Below are positions 63,401 through 64,000 of a DNA stretch of 64,000 bases, in pieces. Source of the stretch: Thermoplasmata archaeon (GTDB taxonomy: Archaea > Thermoplasmatota > Thermoplasmata > Lutacidiplasmatales > SKW197); the NCBI GenBank assembly GCA_026414225.1, contig JAOAJK010000004.1, positions 62,001-126,000 of the forward strand, written 5' to 3'. How positions within the stretch are numbered: the first letter of the stretch is position 1; each line of letters starts with the position of its first letter. Both the position numbers and the translations under genes were made by a program. The notes beneath the pieces were generated by a model. That model did not search any database and had not been told where the DNA came from. It saw only the letters and a list, made by a program, of their open reading frames with translations.

Positions 63401-63658
63401 GGTATAGCCGTTATGCTCGAGTTTTCCGCCGATTTCGGCACCCGTGAGGTATGCCTCAAAACATGTTCCATCTGGCTGTGTCAGAATGATTGGCTTGTTC
63501 ACGGGAGGAACAAAATCAAACACACCGTCCCAGGGTTTGACAAGCTGTCTCGGTGTGCCTGATGCGGAAAAAGCCGGTGTGCTGGCTATCAAACAAACAA
63601 GGGCTCCAAAAACCAGAAAAAAGCGGAGCGAGGCCCCTCGCTTGGAAATCTTGTTCAT
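60422..63658 (-). CDS. Secreted M6-family metallopeptidase (immune inhibitor A type) with sortase-like C-terminus
   Basis: A 1078-aa exported zinc peptidase. After a signal peptide (about residues 1-32) and propeptide comes the M6 domain with HEMGHSIGEMD (His314, Glu315, His318) and DVMSGGCW as the Met turn. Ig-like and CARDB-type modules follow, with a ThuA-like segment (GQILIVDDDDG). The end is NPSFGVLTFLAVLSLWSRRLNLP: a short NPSF motif, a membrane helix and Arg-Arg, the three-part layout of archaeosortase substrates. The TATA box is 27 nt from the ATG. It would act outside the cell and may be lipid-anchored by the archaeosortase at 49095. Confidence 0.9.
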   Translation of the reverse strand: MNKISKRGASLRFFLVFGALVCLIASTPAFSASGTPRQLVKPWDGVFDFVPPVNKPIILTQPDGTCFEAYLTGAEIGGKLEHNGYTVIRDVDGYWKYAERTRQGILPGGIVGKDLPPVEKGAGRTQSLWVSAGKDVREQLFTYLYQHNRGSGQQKYVALLMDFTDCSFVHDISYFQKMLSGINTFPSGSLREFYLENSFNTFDPIIDVYGVFHSSHQMSYYSWDSGRYVDDMLEEILPQADAAVNFTKYDNDGDGYVDMVIVIHAGPDAAATANTAEHIWSHASWAYLQTNDGVYIGACNTGPDVDASIGVYVHEMGHSIGEMDFYDTTYKSMGTGDWDVMSGGCWYGNPAGSNPIHFNPYSKIHQGWLTPANISHSQVVGLQPRETAKSLVQINISGTQWFYVEYISKNCGAKFDRLALASGAIIWHLDTYGSQTNPSRYFLDVEEFDGRDGTQELQLNLNRGEPTDLWADDGTGMSDATNPNTSANSPYTKSGIVFANFSKPGITITFEVYFSSGSDIAVEKPLLDELCIYNTTANISAKVYNNAQTAASNVNVSFYAGNISEGNLLGSTTISSISGYGNASATVQAIMPRWGDVEIWVKADIAQSETTKSNNVAKSIWKIYERKGQILIVDDDDGFEFEKTYQGILDFLGYSWNTVVGHATSALMQGYDAVLWQSGSTGRMQGQLSLTDITELKNYLNGGGRVWFSSPRLAGGLGSTSQSQPGVDPGFLRDYLGAVFDHTLQSSGGTVTGTGELMSGLQFNLLPIPGRQMYDVVNPGVSAYGDAIQIFTDGATGKYLGTCVNGSAYGFKTVFTGFNIVQVENTTKGIEVTARILNWFGVSAIKLDRKSYTQLDTVATVTVVDWKKNVDSGTPETVNVILRSTSEMGGEPLVLVETGASTGVFVAQIQLSGTDSQGVLKIAYGDVINATYFDAGANVNRWCLAYVENLDNVAPLIEHTPLTIGYNHTEITVNCFVFDNAAVGNVTLHYRVHGAPGFTPVLMNFSNGTCTAKIPADAVTVAGVDYYIEAVDGNGNSARTEEYYISVIETPVLELNPSFGVLTFLAVLSLWSRRLNLP

Positions 63659-63680
63659 ACCCGAAATAATGTCACCTTGC

Positions 63681-63690
63681 TATATCAAAT
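63681..63690 (-). promoter_or_regulatory. TATA box of the M6 peptidase
   Basis: The minus strand reads ATTTGATATA, centred 27 nt before ATG 63658. Confidence 0.55.
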
Positions 63691-63758
63691 TTTTGGAAGG
63701 TTCAGTTGCGCTGCAGGATTTGTTGCCTTTGGGTGCATCCAGCATCTGGAGGGGAAAC

Positions 63759-64000
63759 TCACAGATTCCATGCAACGAATAGCGCGTTCATGATTCCTGT
63801 AATTATTGTTATGAGCATCACCGCAACCAGATGTTTCCGCATCACACGGCTTTCGAGCGTGGCATCCCCATTTATGGTGACCACCGCATTGTTTATCTTG
63901 GAGGGTGTGATTGCACTGGCTATGCCCCCGCCGTTCGCATGGGCAGCGTAGGTTGTGAGGAACTGGCTATCGCTCAGCCCGATTTTCTGAGCAATGTTCT
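63759..64000 (-). CDS. C-terminal fragment of a membrane permease (lactate permease-like)
   Basis: The last 79 codons of a gene running in from the right edge. The segment AHANGGGIASAITPSKINNA followed by a soluble loop and a final membrane helix (LVAVMLITIITGIMNALF) resembles the C-terminus of the LctP L-lactate permease family, where a similar GxxIGKxISP motif precedes the last helix. With only the tail visible the family assignment is uncertain. It ends about 100 nt upstream of the M6 peptidase gene. Confidence 0.55.
   Translation of the reverse strand, partial: NIAQKIGLSDSQFLTTYAAHANGGGIASAITPSKINNAVVTINGDATLESRVMRKHLVAVMLITIITGIMNALFVAWNL

Noticed and set aside
1-64000. CRISPR array, insertion sequence or prophage
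   Set aside because: No regularly spaced direct repeats, transposase or integrase motifs or phage genes were seen on either strand.

Overview
The window is archaeal. It carries FtsZ, a proteasome beta subunit, the proteasome-activating nucleotidase PAN, the RNase/termination factor aCPSF1, diphthamide enzyme Dph2, an ER/archaeal-type signal peptidase and an archaeosortase-like protein. Promoters are TATA boxes, often about 27 nt upstream of the start codon, which implies leaderless mRNAs. The beta subunit reads very much like the Thermoplasma one (including Glu at mature position 17), and the 5S rRNA gene stands alone, as in Thermoplasma relatives. I infer an uncultured Thermoplasmatota lineage. 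The many secreted peptidases (C25 gingipain type, M6, a further zincin), an aldehyde:ferredoxin oxidoreductase and a 2-hydroxyacyl-CoA dehydratase homologue suggest a protein-degrading, amino-acid-fermenting anaerobe.

Layout. 1-6.5 kb: truncated Lhr-type helicase, an unknown membrane protein, dph2 and an M18 aminopeptidase. 6.9-19.1 kb: three large surface proteins on the plus strand. Two are translationally overlapping peptidases (beta-helix/zincin, then C25) and the third has a cytoplasmic winged-helix tail. 19.2-22.6 kb: queD-queE (7-deazaguanine for archaeosine), a sugar-nucleotide epimerase/dehydratase and a membrane protein with a Pro/Gln-rich tail. 22.6-26.1 kb (minus): RqcH/NFACT, a 98-aa unknown and ftsZ. 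26.2-32.4 kb: one 2060-aa protein built entirely of TPR repeats. 32.4-35.7 kb (minus): a compact operon of a 50-aa protein, a lone Lrp-type RAM domain, UPF0147, nadE, an iron-sulfur flavoprotein and a GH57 enzyme. 35.7-39.3 kb: malate dehydrogenase converging on signal peptidase-MGMT-like-DUF711. 39.5-43.0 kb: psmB, aCPSF1 and an HgdB-like protein. 43.2-48.9 kb: a 1737-aa repeat surface protein coupled to a small membrane protein. 48.9-50.1 kb (minus): DUF357 overlapped by the archaeosortase. 50.4-52.6 kb: pan and thiL. 52.6-54.8 kb: a tRNA-Ala(CGC) with a 31-nt insertion in its T loop, an unknown protein and a hexulose-phosphate synthase/RraA fusion. 54.8-57.5 kb: a STAND-like ATPase-TPR protein and 5S rRNA. 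57.6-64 kb: AOR, an HhH protein, a secreted M6 peptidase with a sortase-like C-terminus, and the tail of a permease.

How they work together. Exported peptidases (matured by the signal peptidase, one possibly anchored by the archaeosortase) would feed peptides inward, where the M18 aminopeptidase and PAN/20S proteasome act. AOR and the HgdB homologue fit amino-acid catabolism. The hexulose-phosphate synthase fusion fits pentose supply by the reverse ribulose-monophosphate route. The most unusual single item is the tRNA-Ala whose T loop is interrupted. The large surface protein with a cytoplasmic winged helix and the all-TPR giant are the next most interesting. Gene ends and products are read from sequence; no database search was possible.
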